Assembly (NCBI GenBank): GCA_022496205.1
Contig: WTXD01000009.1
Span: 124,001-188,000, forward strand
Direction of reading: 5' to 3'
Source: Gloeopeniophorella convolvens
Taxonomy: Eukaryota > Basidiomycota > Agaricomycetes > Russulales
Length of the DNA: 64,000 bases
Shown here in pieces: positions 63,119-64,000 of this stretch (position 1 is its first letter; the number at the start of each line of letters is the position of its first letter). The translations under genes were made by a program, and so were the position numbers. A model generated the notes under the pieces. It worked only from the letters and a program-made list of their open reading frames with translations, was not told where the DNA came from and ran no database searches.

Positions 63119-64000
63119 CTACGCTCGCAACCGACGAATATATCGTATATTATCTAGGGAATAGTCTATCGCATCCATGGCTACCAGGGTATTCTCAAAT
63201 CTCGCGCGAAGAACGGGGTATAATTGTGCTAGTGCACGGTGCACGATGTCGGTCGAACTGTTCCATTGCTCGGCTTCGGCCAGAAGAGATTTCACTCTCA
63301 ACACTTCTTTGCCCAAGAGAGCTGTATTCTCTGAGTGAGCGAGTTTAATGAGCCAGAACGCTGCAGCTCACATTTCAGGGATTGTCCCTTCTCTAGAGAT
63401 GTCTCCATTGGCCTCTGAGATACATCTGCTATGAATCGAGTCAATTGAACCTGTAACGTCGCCCAAGACTTCTCGTGTTCGACATAGTCACGCATGATTG
63501 CGGGTATGTGAGAAGTCGATTCCGACTGGGTCATGGCAGTAGTGTGAGCTCAAATGAATTTGATAAAAGGTGTTCAATGGCACGTACTCGCAACAGCTCG
63601 TCTAGAAATGCAGTAAGATCCTCCGCTCCATGTCGAACTACTTGATCATCCAAATCACTCGATCCTACTTGGGCGAGGGCGTCATGAGTATCCTGTTCGC
63701 AGAAGACCGTTAATACGTGTGAGACAGCTGGGCACTCGTGGCATACCTGGGCGCCTTTTTGCGTCACAGCCAGGCCCGCCTCTAGGTTCGACTGCATGAA
63801 TAGCCATGAATGCGCCTGCGCTGCTATCTGAACAGCATCCTGCGATGGCTCTGATGAGGCAGCTCCGTCGTCATCGGGGGGCAGAGGGGCACTTCGGGAG
63901 ATGGGCCTTTCAGCCTGGAGAAGGGATGACGCATGGCCCGGGGAACGGATAACGCCACCACACACCTGAGACTTCGGGGCGGGTGCCTTCGGGTCCCCTC
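63119..64000 (-). CDS. Unrecognised coiled-coil-like protein, 3' part
   Basis: Minus-strand gene running off the right edge, so the start is missing. Exons join in frame as AHSWLFMQSNLEAGLAVTQK then, over a 54-bp intron, DTHDALAQVGSSDLDDQVVR, then AEDLTAFLDELLR joined to SESTSHIPAIMRDYVEHEKS. The end reads LGKEVLRVKSLLAEAEQWNS and LAQLYPVLRARFENTLVAMD, finishing IRYIRRLRA (stop 63119-63121). One junction near 63370-63420 I could not resolve. The sequence is helical, rich in Leu, Ala, Gln and Glu, with no signal peptide or membrane helix, suggesting a small coiled-coil complex subunit. Family not recognised. Confidence 0.5.

Overview
The window is nuclear DNA from a filamentous basidiomycete, most likely an Agaricomycete. 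The evidence is dense protein genes cut by many introns of about 47-65 bp with GT/AG (once probably GC/AG) borders, short UTRs, fungal-specific families (DASH subunit Spc19, Kex1, Mgm101, Dsc2-type UBA protein, GATA factor), and subunits that budding yeast lacks but most fungi keep (eIF3d). I could place about 25 protein genes. Nearly all look like intact housekeeping genes. Exon joins were checked by reading frame and family motifs. For five genes the full set of joins gives a length divisible by three, and these are stated as firm. I saw no tRNA, rRNA, CRISPR array or virus-like gene.

Layout. 1-9.2 kb: the 3' end of the YEATS reader YAF9 (+), then an ATR/Mec1/Rad3 checkpoint kinase gene (-). 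9.2-10 kb: a TA-flanked terminal-inverted-repeat element with a smaller related one nested inside. 10-14.2 kb: NOP14 (-) and a small Cys-motif protein (+). 14.2-18.3 kb: a 4.1-kb gene-free stretch leading into a GATA zinc-finger regulator (18.3-19.9 kb, +). 19.9-21.9 kb: another gene-free, GC-rich stretch. 21.9-30.3 kb: an NTF2/SnoaL-like protein (-), Dsc2/UBAC2 (+), eIF3d (-), the splicing factor IST3 (+) and a membrane-anchored beta-helix protein (+). 30.7-55.6 kb: eleven genes whose strands alternate perfectly: poly(A) polymerase, an unrecognised 330-residue protein, mitochondrial GatB, a DsbA-like protein, a CSN12/PCID2 PCI protein, a gamma-tubulin complex protein, a type-B carboxylesterase, an amino-acid/GABA-type permease, MGM101, an ER thioredoxin-like membrane protein and KEX1. 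55.6-56.7 kb: a second TA-flanked inverted-repeat element and AT-rich spacer. 56.7-64 kb: SPC19 (+), a gephyrin-type molybdenum-cofactor fusion gene (-), a probable Utp8/NOL11-like nucleolar protein (-) and the 3' part of an unrecognised gene (-).

The genes do not form a metabolic cluster. They are core functions: DNA-damage checkpoint, chromatin, ribosome biogenesis, splicing, polyadenylation, translation initiation, mitochondrial maintenance and kinetochore/spindle. What stands out is architecture. There are compact head-to-head promoters (84, 106 and 165 bp between start codons), tail-to-tail genes 79-206 bp apart, a strict strand alternation, two small TIR elements in the intergenic gaps, a TTAGGG tandem upstream of a probable ribosome-biogenesis gene, and unusual exons (a 5-nt coding exon in IST3 and a GC-AG intron in SPC19).
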